From JANNSX01 sp046348995 (GTDB taxonomy: Bacteria; Pseudomonadota; Alphaproteobacteria; Rhizobiales; Hyphomicrobiaceae): DNA of 64,000 bases. The translations under genes were made by a program, and so were the position numbers. The DNA lies in assembly GCA_046348995.1 (NCBI GenBank), contig JAXMDB010000009.1, forward strand, positions 124,001 through 188,000. The letters run 5' to 3'. Shown here piece after piece: positions 43,094-51,792 of the stretch (position 1 is its first letter; every line of letters begins with the position of its first letter). The notes beneath the pieces are model-generated. The model made no database searches, was not told the origin of the DNA, and worked only from the letters and a program-made list of their open reading frames with translations.

Positions 43094-43731
43094 GCATCAT
43101 TCGCCGCGCTCTGCTGCGTCAGCCACTGCTCGAGCGGCTCGGCGAGGGATTCCAGCGGTTGGTAGCCGTTGGTGACAATGCCGTAGCCGGTCGAGGGATC
43201 GCCCGCGAGCAGCGCTGGGAAGCCACGAATGCCGGCATTCTGGCTCGTCGCGAAGCCCTCGCGCGTCGCGGCGCGCGCTTCGTCCGATGCGAGCGCGGCG
43301 GCAAACATCTCGGCCTCGAAGCCTTCCTCGACGGCGATCTCGGCGAGCACGTCCTCGTCCGTCACGTCGCGGTTCTCGGCGTAGAAGCCGCGCTGCACGG
43401 CCTTCAGCATATCGAGGCCGGAGCCGGGCCTGAGCGCCTGCGCGGTCACGACGGCGCGGCTCGCGGGCTCGGTGTCGTAGACGAACTCCGGCCGGTCGAA
43501 GAAGGCATAGTCGAACGGTTGCCCGGTGCGCGCCGCCACATGCTCCCAATGCTCGCGGATCATGCTGCGGTCTTTGTCGGGCATCGGCTCGGCCGTGTAG
43601 GGCCTGAGGCCTCCCATGAGCAGCGACACCGGCAGCCGCCCGCGAAACTGATCCTCGAGCGCGGTGATGACCGGTGAGAAGCCCCAGCACCAGGAGCACA
43701 TGGGGTCGGCGATGTAGATGAGATGGGCCAT
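43090..43731 (-). CDS. DsbA-family (FrnE-like) thioredoxin-fold protein
   Basis: A 213-residue protein with an N-terminal CxxC in IYIADPMCSWCWGF (Cys 13 and 16 region), followed by an inserted helical domain and the cis-Pro-containing strand GIRGFPALL. No signal peptide is present, so it is cytosolic, as for FrnE-type oxidoreductases. The ATG at 43731 fits the family start. Its stop overlaps the start of the YqaA-like gene. The substrate is unknown. Confidence 0.92.
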   Translation of the reverse strand: MAHLIYIADPMCSWCWGFSPVITALEDQFRGRLPVSLLMGGLRPYTAEPMPDKDRSMIREHWEHVAARTGQPFDYAFFDRPEFVYDTEPASRAVVTAQALRPGSGLDMLKAVQRGFYAENRDVTDEDVLAEIAVEEGFEAEMFAAALASDEARAATREGFATSQNAGIRGFPALLAGDPSTGYGIVTNGYQPLESLAEPLEQWLTQQSAANDA

Positions 43732-43849
43732 GGTTCTATCTCGGCGATGGGTGCTCTCAAGGCAACCTTGCCATGCACCGGCGCGCTTGTCTCTCCCGCC
43801 CGGCGACCCCCATAGTCGCCGCCGGCACACCTAAGGAAGGAACCGCGGC

Positions 43850-44575
43850 ATGGGCGATTTGAGCCATCGGAACGATCGCGAGGAGTTGGCGGCGGCGCTC
43901 CGCATGGCGGCGCGGCTCAACTGGCAAAGCGGCATCTGCAACCATTTCAGCTTGGCGGTCGACGCGAACAACTTCCTGGTCAATCCGGAAGGGCTCTTCT
44001 GGTCGGAGGTGCGGGCGTCGGACCTCCTGCTCGTCGACAAGGACGGCAAGGTCATCGAGGGCGACGGCGTCGTCGAGCCGACGGCCTTCTTCATCCACTA
44101 CAACATCCACCGGATGGTCGGCACCGCGCGCTGCGTGCTGCATGCGCACCCTCGCTACGTGACGGCGCTCGTCTGCTCGGAGGGGGGTAAGCTCGAGATG
44201 AGCCACCAGGATGCGTTGCGCTTCTATGGGCGCGTCTCCTACGACGACGATTTCGGCGGCGCCGCCATCACCGACAACGAGGGCAAACGCATCGCCTCCG
44301 CCCTCGGCAATCGCTCGATCATGCTGATGGCGCATCACGGCGTCACCGTCGTCGGGCCGAACGTCGCCCGCGCCTACGACGATTTCTACTACCTCGAGAA
44401 GGCGGCCGAGTATCAGGTGACGGCGATGTCGATGGGCAAGCCCCTGCGCGTGCTGTCGGAGGAACAGTGCAAGCGGCTCGCACCGACCTTCGCGACGCCG
44501 GAGAATTTGGCGGTCGGCCACTTCCAAGCCGCACGCCGTCTGTTGGACCGCCAAGAGCCAGACTATCGGCATTGA
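43850..44575 (+). CDS. Class II aldolase/adducin family protein
   Basis: A 241-residue zinc aldolase-type protein. The metal-binding histidines are in LHAHPRYVTALVCS and LMAHHGVTVVG, and the N-terminal substrate region is CNHFSLAVDANNFLVNPEG. The family includes fuculose-1-phosphate aldolase and decarboxylases, so the reaction cannot be fixed. It is followed 15 bases later by a TauD-type dioxygenase and probably forms an operon with it. Confidence 0.92.
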   Translation: MGDLSHRNDREELAAALRMAARLNWQSGICNHFSLAVDANNFLVNPEGLFWSEVRASDLLLVDKDGKVIEGDGVVEPTAFFIHYNIHRMVGTARCVLHAHPRYVTALVCSEGGKLEMSHQDALRFYGRVSYDDDFGGAAITDNEGKRIASALGNRSIMLMAHHGVTVVGPNVARAYDDFYYLEKAAEYQVTAMSMGKPLRVLSEEQCKRLAPTFATPENLAVGHFQAARRLLDRQEPDYRH

Positions 44576-44590
44576 TCGACGAGGACCGCC

Positions 44591-45538
44591 ATGAAGATCG
44601 GCAAGCTGCCCGGTTATGATCCTACTCCCGTTCTCGTCACGCCCGAACGCTCCTCGGAAGCCACCCTTGATGGCCTGCTCACGTGGGCCAAGGAGAACCG
44701 GGCAACGCTCGATCGAGAGTTGCAATCAGCCGGTGCCGTGCTCTTCCGCGGCTTCCAAGTCGACGGTCCGCAAGACCTCGCGAAAGCGAGCGCGGCGCTC
44801 GGCGGCCAACTTCAGAACTACGTCGGCGGTGACTCCCCACGCAGCCAAGTCGCCGACAAGGTCTATAACTCGACGGACTTCCCGCCACATCTGCCGATCG
44901 GCCTCCACAACGAGCTCTCGTACGGCGGCTGGTGGCCCTCCCGGATCTTCTTCCACTGCGTCACCGAGCCCCAGAAAGGCGGCGAGACGCCGATCGGCGA
45001 CAGCCGCGAGATCTACAAACGCATGCCCACAAAGCTGCGCGATCGCTTCGAGCGCGAAGGCGTCTGCTACGTGCAGAACATGCGCGGCGGCGAGGGTCCG
45101 GGAAAATCCTGGCAGCAGACCTTCGAGACCGAGGACCGGAACGTCGTCGAAGCCTACGCCGCCAAGCACGGCATGGAGCTGCGCTGGACCGGCTACGGTC
45201 TTCGCACCAGCATCCGGCGCCAGGGCGTGCTCAAGCATCCGAAGGCCGGCACGATGGCTTGGTTCAACCAGGCCGAGCACTTCCACGCGGCCGCCGACCC
45301 TGCCCGCTTCTGGGATGCGGGCGCAGCCAACGACGACACCTTGCCCGCCCATTGCACCTACGGCGATGGTGGCGAGATCAGCAAAGGCGAGCTGGAAGCC
45401 ATCATCGAGGTCCGCGACGCCTGCGAGGTCGCTTTCCCATGGAAGAAGGGCGACCTCACCATGCTCGACAACCTCTCCTGCGCGCACGGCCGCCGGCCGT
45501 TCGAAGGACCTCGAAAGATCCTCGTCTCCATGGCCTGA
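44591..45538 (+). CDS. TauD/TfdA-type Fe(II)/2-oxoglutarate dioxygenase
   Basis: A 315-residue non-heme iron oxygenase. The HxE pair is in GLHNELSYGGWW, the distal His in SCAHGRRPFEGPRKILVSM, and the 2-oxoglutarate-binding Arg follows it (FEGPRKI). GGETPIGDSREIYKRMP is a typical family segment. It resembles the SyrP/clavaminate-synthase-like subgroup rather than TauD itself. Paired with a class II aldolase gene, it may act on a shared small-molecule pathway. The substrate is unknown. Confidence 0.9.
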   Translation: MKIGKLPGYDPTPVLVTPERSSEATLDGLLTWAKENRATLDRELQSAGAVLFRGFQVDGPQDLAKASAALGGQLQNYVGGDSPRSQVADKVYNSTDFPPHLPIGLHNELSYGGWWPSRIFFHCVTEPQKGGETPIGDSREIYKRMPTKLRDRFEREGVCYVQNMRGGEGPGKSWQQTFETEDRNVVEAYAAKHGMELRWTGYGLRTSIRRQGVLKHPKAGTMAWFNQAEHFHAAADPARFWDAGAANDDTLPAHCTYGDGGEISKGELEAIIEVRDACEVAFPWKKGDLTMLDNLSCAHGRRPFEGPRKILVSMA

Positions 45539-45584
45539 GCCGCGTCCCGAAACGGGGCCGGAGAGACATCTTCCCCGCCGTTAA

Positions 45585-45608
45585 GCGGCTCAGCAGACGT
45601 TGAGCCGC
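45585..45608 (+). terminator. Hairpin after the TauD-type dioxygenase gene
   Basis: A perfect 8-bp inverted repeat GCGGCTCA/TGAGCCGC with an 8-base loop sits 47 bases after the stop. A TTTT occurs only about 15 bases further on, so termination is tentative. Confidence 0.4.
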
Positions 45609-45683
45609 GCCCACTTCCCATTTTCCGTGCGGCCCACTACAACAGCGGCCAAATCATCCATTCTTCAAAGGATTTCGCGCCCC

Positions 45684-47339
45684 ATGGCGAACCCGCAATT
45701 CGTCTACCACATGCACCGCCTGTCGAAGACCTATCCGGGCGGCAAGCAGGTGCTGAAAGACATCTCGCTGTCGTTCTACCCCGGCGCCAAGATCGGCGTC
45801 GTCGGCTTGAACGGCGCGGGCAAGTCGACGCTGCTCAAGATCATGGCGGGCGAGCAGACCGATTTCGTCGGCGAGGCGTGGGCGGCCGACGGCATCACCG
45901 TCGGCTATCTGGCGCAGGAGCCCGAGCTCGATGCGTCGATGGACGTGCTCGGCAACGCCATGCAGGGCGTCGCCGCCAAGAAGGCGCTCGTCGACCGCTA
46001 CAACGAGATCGCCGCCAACTATTCCGACGAGACGGCCGACGAGATGGCCAAGCTTCAGGATCAAATCGACAGTCAGAACCTCTGGGACTTGGACAGCCAG
46101 GTCGAGCAAGCGTTGGATGCGCTGCGAGCGCCTGCCGGCGACTCCGATGTCACGAAGCTCTCGGGTGGTGAGCGGCGCCGCGTGGCGCTGACGCGGCTGC
46201 TGCTCTCCAAGCCCGATATTCTCCTACTGGACGAGCCCACCAACCATCTCGATGCCGAGAGCGTCGCCTGGCTCGAGCGCTATCTCGTCGAGTATCCGGG
46301 CTGCATCATGCTGGTCACCCACGACCGCTACTTCCTCGACAACATCACGAAGTGGACGCTCGAGCTCGATCGCGGCCAGGGGGTACCCTACGAGGGCAAC
46401 TACTCGAGCTGGCTCGAGCAGAAGGCCAAGCGCCTCGAGGTCGAGAAGGGCCAGGAGGAGGCGAAGGCGCGAACCTTGAAGCGCGAGCTCGAATGGATCC
46501 GATCGTCGCCGAAAGCCCGCCAGGCGAAATCGAAGGCCCGTATCTCAGCTTATGAGCAGCTCGCCGCCGAAGCCGGTCGCGAGGAGGTCGGCAAGGCGAC
46601 GATCACCATTCCGCCGGGGCCGCGCTTGGGCGATATGGTCGTGGAGGCGGAAGGCCTGCGCAAGGCGTTCGGCGATCGGCTGCTGATCGATGGGTTGAAC
46701 TTCAAGCTACCACCCGGTGGCATCGTCGGCGTCATCGGTCCGAACGGCGCCGGCAAGACGACGCTGTTCCGCATGATCACCGGGCAGGAGGCTCCCGACG
46801 CCGGCACGCTGCGCGTCGGCGAGACGGTGAAGCTCGGCTACGTCGACCAGTCGCGCGACGATCTCGATCCGAAGAAGACCGTTTGGGAGGAGATCTCCGA
46901 CGGCAAGGATCAGATTCCGCTGGGCAAGCGCGAGGTGCCGAGCCGCGCCTACGCCGGCTGGTTCAACTTCAAGGGACCCGATCAGCAGAAGAAGGTCGGC
47001 CAGCTCTCGGGCGGTGAGCGCAACCGGGTGCATCTCGCCAAGATGCTGAAGCAGGGCGCGAACCTGCTCCTCCTCGACGAGCCGACGAACGATCTCGATA
47101 CGGAGACGCTATCGGCTTTGGAGTCGGCGCTGGAGGATTTTCCCGGCTGCGCCGTGGTGATCAGCCACGATCGCTTTTTCCTCGACCGCATCGCGACGCA
47201 CATCCTGGCTTTCGAGGGCGACAGCCAGGTGACCTGGTTCGAAGGCAACTTCGCCGACTACGAGGAGGACAAGAAGCGCCGCCTGGGCGACGCGTCGGTC
47301 GAGCCGCACCGGATCAAGTTCAAGAGGTTCGAGAGGTAG
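45684..47339 (+). CDS. ettA: Energy-dependent translational throttle ABC-F protein EttA
   Basis: A 551-residue soluble ABC-F ATPase binding the ribosomal E site. It has two ABC domains: Walker A GLNGAGKST (41-49) and GPNGAGKTT; signature sequences LSGGERRRVAL and LSGGERNRVHLAK; Walker B LLLDEPTNHLDAESVAWLE and LLLDEPTNDLDTETL. The arm/linker is helical and charged (SSWLEQKAKRLEVEKGQEE). The ATG at 45684 gives the EttA N-terminus (MANPQFVYHMHRLSKTYPGG). It is followed by a toxin-antitoxin pair. Confidence 0.97.
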   Translation: MANPQFVYHMHRLSKTYPGGKQVLKDISLSFYPGAKIGVVGLNGAGKSTLLKIMAGEQTDFVGEAWAADGITVGYLAQEPELDASMDVLGNAMQGVAAKKALVDRYNEIAANYSDETADEMAKLQDQIDSQNLWDLDSQVEQALDALRAPAGDSDVTKLSGGERRRVALTRLLLSKPDILLLDEPTNHLDAESVAWLERYLVEYPGCIMLVTHDRYFLDNITKWTLELDRGQGVPYEGNYSSWLEQKAKRLEVEKGQEEAKARTLKRELEWIRSSPKARQAKSKARISAYEQLAAEAGREEVGKATITIPPGPRLGDMVVEAEGLRKAFGDRLLIDGLNFKLPPGGIVGVIGPNGAGKTTLFRMITGQEAPDAGTLRVGETVKLGYVDQSRDDLDPKKTVWEEISDGKDQIPLGKREVPSRAYAGWFNFKGPDQQKKVGQLSGGERNRVHLAKMLKQGANLLLLDEPTNDLDTETLSALESALEDFPGCAVVISHDRFFLDRIATHILAFEGDSQVTWFEGNFADYEEDKKRRLGDASVEPHRIKFKRFER

Positions 47340-47404
47340 GGGGACGCCAGCCGATAGGCGTTCGGTCCGGCGGCGTGCTAAGCTGGGTCGTCAGGAGAGG
47401 TCAG

Positions 47405-47701
47405 ATGGAAGACGTCCCACTCACGCACGCCAAGGAGCATCTCGAGGAGCTGATCGCACGGGCGTCCCGCGGCGAGGACGTCCGAATCACAGATCCCAAG
47501 CTCGGAACGATGAAGCTGCAGCCAGTCGAGCGCCAACCGGATGTGTGTGCACCCCGCGTCACGGACACGATGGAGCCGTTCGTGCCATTGAAATCTAAAC
47601 GCGTGGCAGGGCGACTCGCGGGCAAGATCGAGGTGCCTGCACGACTGATGGAGCCGATGTCGGAAGAGGAGTTGCGCGACTGGTATGGGGACGATGCGTG
47701 A
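47405..47701 (+). CDS. Antitoxin, Phd/YefM type
   Basis: A 98-residue protein starting MEDVPLTHAKEHLEELIARA, the DNA-binding N-terminus of Phd/YefM antitoxins, with EDVRITDPKLGTMKL following. The C-terminal acidic part (MEPMSEEELRDWYGDDA) is likely the toxin-binding segment. The start has GGAGAGG upstream. It overlaps the toxin start (GTGA). Confidence 0.9.
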   Translation: MEDVPLTHAKEHLEELIARASRGEDVRITDPKLGTMKLQPVERQPDVCAPRVTDTMEPFVPLKSKRVAGRLAGKIEVPARLMEPMSEEELRDWYGDDA

Positions 47702-48084
47702 GACTTCTGCTCGACACGCATGTCCTGTTCTGGTGGCTGGCGGAGAAGACGCGTTTATCTGCGGCGACGCTCGGCACCATCGAGGCCGTCGACAACGAGG
47801 TATTTGTCAGCGTTGCGAGTGCCTGGGAGATGTCGATAAAGTCAAGGCTCGGCAAGTGGCCGGAGGCGACCGCGTTGATATCCGACTTCGAGCGAAGGCT
47901 CGAGGAAGAGGCATTTCGCGAGCTACCGATCACCATCGCTCATGTCCGGGGCGCCGGGTCGATCGCGAGTACTCATCGCGACCCATTTGACCGGTTGTTG
48001 GTCACACAATCCAAGATCGAAGGGCTAACCCTCGTCACCGCCGATCCGAAGCTCACCGCCCTCGGGGCCGAGGTGTTGTGGTAA
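47698..48084 (+). CDS. PIN-domain toxin (VapC-like)
   Basis: A 128-residue PIN-domain ribonuclease with the conserved acidic residues at D6 (LLLDTHVLFWWL), E44 (SAWEMSIK), D95/D98 (HRDPFDRLL) and D116 (VTADPKL). Such toxins cleave RNA (often tRNA) when freed from the antitoxin. The GTG start overlaps the antitoxin stop. The TAA stop at 48082-48084 overlaps the ATG start of the next gene by one base. The module sits between ettA and a threonine dehydratase-like gene. Confidence 0.93.
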   Translation: MRLLLDTHVLFWWLAEKTRLSAATLGTIEAVDNEVFVSVASAWEMSIKSRLGKWPEATALISDFERRLEEEAFRELPITIAHVRGAGSIASTHRDPFDRLLVTQSKIEGLTLVTADPKLTALGAEVLW

Positions 48085-49055
48085 TGTTCACCCTCCCCGA
48101 ACTCCACTCCGCCCACGCCCTCGTCCAGACCGTTCTTCGCCCGACGGCGGAGATCGACTGGCCATTGCTCGCTGAAGCCACGGGCGCCGACGTCTGGGTC
48201 AAGCACGAGAACCATCTGCCGACGGGCGCCTTCAAGGTGCGCGGTGGGATCGTCTATGTGGACGAGATTGCGCACTCAGGCCGCCGGACCAACGGCCTCA
48301 TCTCGGCAACGCGCGGCAATCACGGGCAGTCGATCGCGCTCGCGGCGACTCGCGCGGGCATCCCCGTCACGATTCTTGTGCCGCACGGCAACTCAGTCGA
48401 GAAGAACGCCGCGATGCGGGCCTACGGCGCTCGGCTGATCGAGCATGGTCAGGACTTCGACGAGGCTCGTGTCGAGGCGGCGCGACTTGCGCAAGCCGAA
48501 GGTCTCGACTTCGTGCCGTCGTTCCACCCGGCGCTCGTCAAAGGTGTCGCCACCTACGCGCTCGAGCTGTTCACGCGCGTCCCCGACATCGACACGGTCT
48601 ATGCGCCGATCGGCATGGGCTCCGGCATCTGCGGGATCATCAAGACCCGCGATCTGCTCGGCTTGAAGACGAAGATCGTCGGCGTCGTCGCGGATCAAGC
48701 ACCGGCCGTCGCGCTGTCCTTCGAGGCGAAGCGCCCCGTGCCGACGAATCGTGCCCCAACCTTCGCCGACGGCATGGCGACGCGCGACCCGCAGCAAGCG
48801 GCTCTCGACATCCTCCTTGGCGGCGCCGAGCGGATCGTGCGTGTCACTGAGGACGAGATCGCGGAGGCGATCCGGCTCGTGTATCGCGCCACCCACAACA
48901 GCGCCGAGGGCGCGGGAGCAGCGCCACTCGCCGCGCTGATGCAGGAGCGGGCGCGGATGGCCGGCAAGCGCGTCGCCGTCATCCTCTCGGGCGGCAACAT
49001 CGATCGCGAGCGTTTCGTGCAGGTGCTCTCCGGCGAGACGCCAAGAGCGGCGTAA
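48084..49055 (+). CDS. Threonine dehydratase-like PLP enzyme (fold type II)
   Basis: A 323-residue protein of the threonine/serine dehydratase-serine racemase group. The PLP lysine is in HLPTGAFKVRGGIVYVD, the phosphate-binding asparagine region is SATRGNHGQSIALAATR, and the late Gly-rich loop GMGSGICGIIKTRD. There is no C-terminal ACT domain, so allosteric control is unlikely. The ATG at 48084 overlaps the toxin TAA; a GTG at 48078 is also possible. Annotated relatives also include ectoine-utilisation dehydratases. Confidence 0.9.
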   Translation: MFTLPELHSAHALVQTVLRPTAEIDWPLLAEATGADVWVKHENHLPTGAFKVRGGIVYVDEIAHSGRRTNGLISATRGNHGQSIALAATRAGIPVTILVPHGNSVEKNAAMRAYGARLIEHGQDFDEARVEAARLAQAEGLDFVPSFHPALVKGVATYALELFTRVPDIDTVYAPIGMGSGICGIIKTRDLLGLKTKIVGVVADQAPAVALSFEAKRPVPTNRAPTFADGMATRDPQQAALDILLGGAERIVRVTEDEIAEAIRLVYRATHNSAEGAGAAPLAALMQERARMAGKRVAVILSGGNIDRERFVQVLSGETPRAA

Positions 49056-49205
49056 GCCTCTGAACTTTCAGCAATTGATCCGAGTCCGGAGTGTCAGAGT
49101 TGCTCAATGAGCACACTTGACAAATTTCCGACTCGCCCAAGTGAATTGTGTTGATATTGTGTTAATGTGTTGTGGGGCGTTGTTGAGTAAGTGGGGGTAG
49201 TTGCG

Positions 49206-50312
49206 ATGTGTCTATCTCGGGTGGTGCGTAGTGGTTTTGCGGTTCTTCTTGTTGCTTCGTTTGGCTTTCTCGCCGCTGGGTGCGCAATTGTACAAGCCGA
49301 ATTTTCGAACCGGGGCGGATACGTAGATCAGAAACTTGATGAATATTGGATCATTGCCGATACCAAGCAGATGCGAGTACTTCGTGCGTATGCGCTAGTT
49401 GGTTCACTACTAAGACTGTCTCGTGACAATTATTCTAAGGCCGAGAGGCAAGTTCTCATCAGGCACGTGAACGCAGCAATAGAGACTGCGAATGATGCAT
49501 ATATATGCGCCTATGCTCCGCCCGGGAGTTGTGTGTTTTTTGACGAGCGAATGAACGAATTGGAAGCGTCTGTACTGAGGATTGCAATTACGATTTTTTC
49601 CACAGAAGAGAACGAGAACCTTTTTGAGACGCTTACAAAGAACGCGTCCGAGTCAATTCCGCTTTTGAAAGCCGCGGATGGCATCTCAAAGATTGCCGAT
49701 GGTATCATTGCAGGCGGCGATTTGGCCCTCAGCGCTGGCAAAGTAGTCACGTCGGTCATAGCGGTTGGAAAATCGGCATTCTCATACGGTCGCAGGCTTG
49801 GCCCGATCTACCGTGACACAATCGAACTGGACATGGTGACGACGCTTAGTTCACTTCAGGGGCACTGCAATGGCTGGACGGATGAGAAATACGTAGAAGC
49901 CCGAGCAATCGTTGTGCGATTTGTGCCGCAAGTCAACGGCGGCTTAGAGGGGGCGTGTGAGACGTATTCTCGTGGAGCGTTACTTTGGAATCGGGGAGCT
50001 GGCGCGTTGGAGTCCTGGAAGAGTTACTTGAGCGATGATGCATCGCGCTTTCGAGAGTACATCATTCCAACCGAAATCTCGTTCATCCAGGTATCAGATC
50101 TCATCTGGCGTGCTTGCGACCAAATGACAGACGACAAGAAGCTGAAGTCTGAATGCATGAACCTTAGCTTTGACGAGAATTCCAAGCGGTGGGTGGGCAA
50201 GCTCATACTAGGAGCGAAAGTCGTCGAATATCAAGACAAGCGACAGTCCAAGGCAGACGCGAGACTGTATGCACTCTCTCAGACTTCGACGACACCGGTC
50301 GTGCCGGAGTGA
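49206..50312 (+). CDS. Lipoprotein of unknown function, AT-rich gene
   Basis: A 368-residue protein with a lipobox (FLAAGCAIV, Cys about 26) at the end of a short leader, so it is a lipoprotein. The ATG at 49206 is used; GTG 49191 is possible. The body is mostly helical and soluble, with Cys-containing segments AYICAYAPPGSCVFFDER, HCNGWTDEKYVEAR and LIWRACDQM. A hydrophobic ADGIIAGGDLALSAGKVVTSVIAVGKSAFSY stretch is broken by small residues. Its AT-rich coding and AT-rich upstream (TTGACA at 49117, spacing to a -10 unclear) contrast with all neighbours, suggesting horizontal origin. I do not recognise a family. Confidence 0.75.
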   Translation: MCLSRVVRSGFAVLLVASFGFLAAGCAIVQAEFSNRGGYVDQKLDEYWIIADTKQMRVLRAYALVGSLLRLSRDNYSKAERQVLIRHVNAAIETANDAYICAYAPPGSCVFFDERMNELEASVLRIAITIFSTEENENLFETLTKNASESIPLLKAADGISKIADGIIAGGDLALSAGKVVTSVIAVGKSAFSYGRRLGPIYRDTIELDMVTTLSSLQGHCNGWTDEKYVEARAIVVRFVPQVNGGLEGACETYSRGALLWNRGAGALESWKSYLSDDASRFREYIIPTEISFIQVSDLIWRACDQMTDDKKLKSECMNLSFDENSKRWVGKLILGAKVVEYQDKRQSKADARLYALSQTSTTPVVPE

Positions 50313-50493
50313 GTGGGCCGTGTGCAGTAGAGGAGTGCGCTCGGATGGTTTCTTGACCCAACCGTTTCGGCATTCGAGGAGTAGGCAGGGTCGTGGTCGA
50401 GGAAGCGGCGAAGACTCCGTGAGCATCAAATGGGTTCGCGACTTTGGGGCCGGTGATTGGTACTCTCCCGTGAGGTCAGCACGGGAGACGACC

Positions 50494-51126
50494 ATGACCA
50501 GCCGAGCGCTCCGCTCTACCGCAGGCGAGACGAGAGACCTTCCTGACGTCCGCCCCGGCATGCGCCGCAAGGGCGTTGCGAGCCTCGTCGCGGTCGCGTC
50601 GGGCAAAGGCAAATGGGAGTTCCTGACGGCGCCAGTCGAGCGTCTAGAGCTTCAATTCGAGGGGATCGCTGGATCGCGCCATGTGGGCTTCACGCGGCCG
50701 TCAGATGTGCGCGCGCCCTATGTTCCGCGCAACACGCCGATCCGCAATACGCGGGCTGTCTCGATCGTTTCGAGCGAGGATATGGCAGTCGCGGCGGCCG
50801 CCCTCGATCTTAAGCGCATTGATCCGTGCTGGATCGGGGCGAACGTGGTCATCGACGGTATCGGCCGGCTGTCGTTCCTGCCGCGCGGAACGCATCTGAT
50901 GTTCGAGGGCGGGGCGGTCCTCATCGTCGAGGATCAGAACCACCCATGCCGGATCGCGGGAAAACGCATTCAAGATCACGTGCCGGGACGCACCGACATC
51001 GAGCTCGGCTTTCCCAAGCTCGCCAAGGGGCGTCGCGGGCTCGTCGCATCGGTCGAGAAACCCGGCACGATTGTCGGCGGCGAGGCCGTCGAGGCGCTGA
51101 TCCCCGATCAGTGGATCTACGACTGA
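50494..51126 (+). CDS. MOSC-domain protein
   Basis: A 210-residue protein starting at ATG 50494 behind GGGAG. It resembles MOSC-domain (MoCo-sulfurase C-terminal) proteins in the stretch GIAGSRHVGFTRPSDVR near the start and RIDPCWIGANVVIDGIG (with the family's Cys), LPRGTHLMFEGGAVLIVED and RGLVASVEKPGTIVGGE. These proteins are thought to bind or transfer sulfur. The 3' end overlaps convergent trmO by 10 bases. About 180 bases upstream to the lipoprotein gene hold nothing I recognise. Confidence 0.88.
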   Translation: MTSRALRSTAGETRDLPDVRPGMRRKGVASLVAVASGKGKWEFLTAPVERLELQFEGIAGSRHVGFTRPSDVRAPYVPRNTPIRNTRAVSIVSSEDMAVAAAALDLKRIDPCWIGANVVIDGIGRLSFLPRGTHLMFEGGAVLIVEDQNHPCRIAGKRIQDHVPGRTDIELGFPKLAKGRRGLVASVEKPGTIVGGEAVEALIPDQWIYD

Positions 51127-51635
51127 GGCACGACCGCGTCCGGCACCGCGTCCGTCGAGGCATAGTAGGGTTTCACATCGAGGAGCGGCGTGCCGTCGAG
51201 GCAATCGATGGCGTCGACCGTGATCGTCCCGGCCGCATAATCGATCCTCACAACCTTCACGACGGCCAGCGCGATCGGATTGGGTCGCACCGGACTACGC
51301 AAAGCGAACACGCCTTTGGGGCGTGGCGCGTGGTGGGGGTGCTGGACGATCAAATCGCGGCGCCCCCGGTGCATCCAGTAGAGCAAGATGACGTGGCTCA
51401 AGCCCTCGAGGCCGGTGAGGCCATCGCGATACGCCGCATCGATCTCGACCGTCGCGGTCGCGCCGCTCTCGCGGGCTTGGCGCAGGTTCTTCGGGCACTG
51501 GCTGCGCTCGGTCCATGGCGAGTGGATACGGCCGATGAAGACGAGGCCGGCGTCGGTGGCGCGAACGGCAGGATCAAAGGGGAGTTGCTGCTCGCCGGCG
51601 CGGATGCCGTAGGGATCGCCCGTCTCGGCCGTCAT
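51117..51635 (-). CDS. trmO: tRNA (N6-threonylcarbamoyladenosine(37)-N6)-methyltransferase TrmO
   Basis: A 172-residue protein of the TrmO (YaeB/TsaA, UPF0066) family, which methylates t6A37 in certain tRNAs using SAM. IGRIHSPWTERSQCPKNLRQA, the LEGLSHVILLYWMHRG segment and FALRSPVRPNPIALAVVKVV are the family's hallmarks. The C-terminal LDVKPYYASTDAVPDA is typical. The length is normal for the bacterial short form. It overlaps the MOSC gene 3' end. Confidence 0.95.
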   Translation of the reverse strand: MTAETGDPYGIRAGEQQLPFDPAVRATDAGLVFIGRIHSPWTERSQCPKNLRQARESGATATVEIDAAYRDGLTGLEGLSHVILLYWMHRGRRDLIVQHPHHAPRPKGVFALRSPVRPNPIALAVVKVVRIDYAAGTITVDAIDCLDGTPLLDVKPYYASTDAVPDAVVPQS

Positions 51636-51792
51636 CGGTATGCCTCTCGAGTGTTGCGCGCCGCGGCTTGACCCTCGAAATAGGGCGTTCTAGGAGGATC
51701 GTGGCTGCTTCCTCATAGTCATGCATGGTCGCATTTTCTATCGGTGAACCGGAAACCACTTCGCCGGAAAATGCTCCAGGGAGGCGATTGTA

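Noticed and set aside
47405..48084. Larger defence island around the toxin-antitoxin pair
   Set aside because: Neighbours are ettA and a metabolic enzyme; no nuclease, methylase or CRISPR gene occurs.
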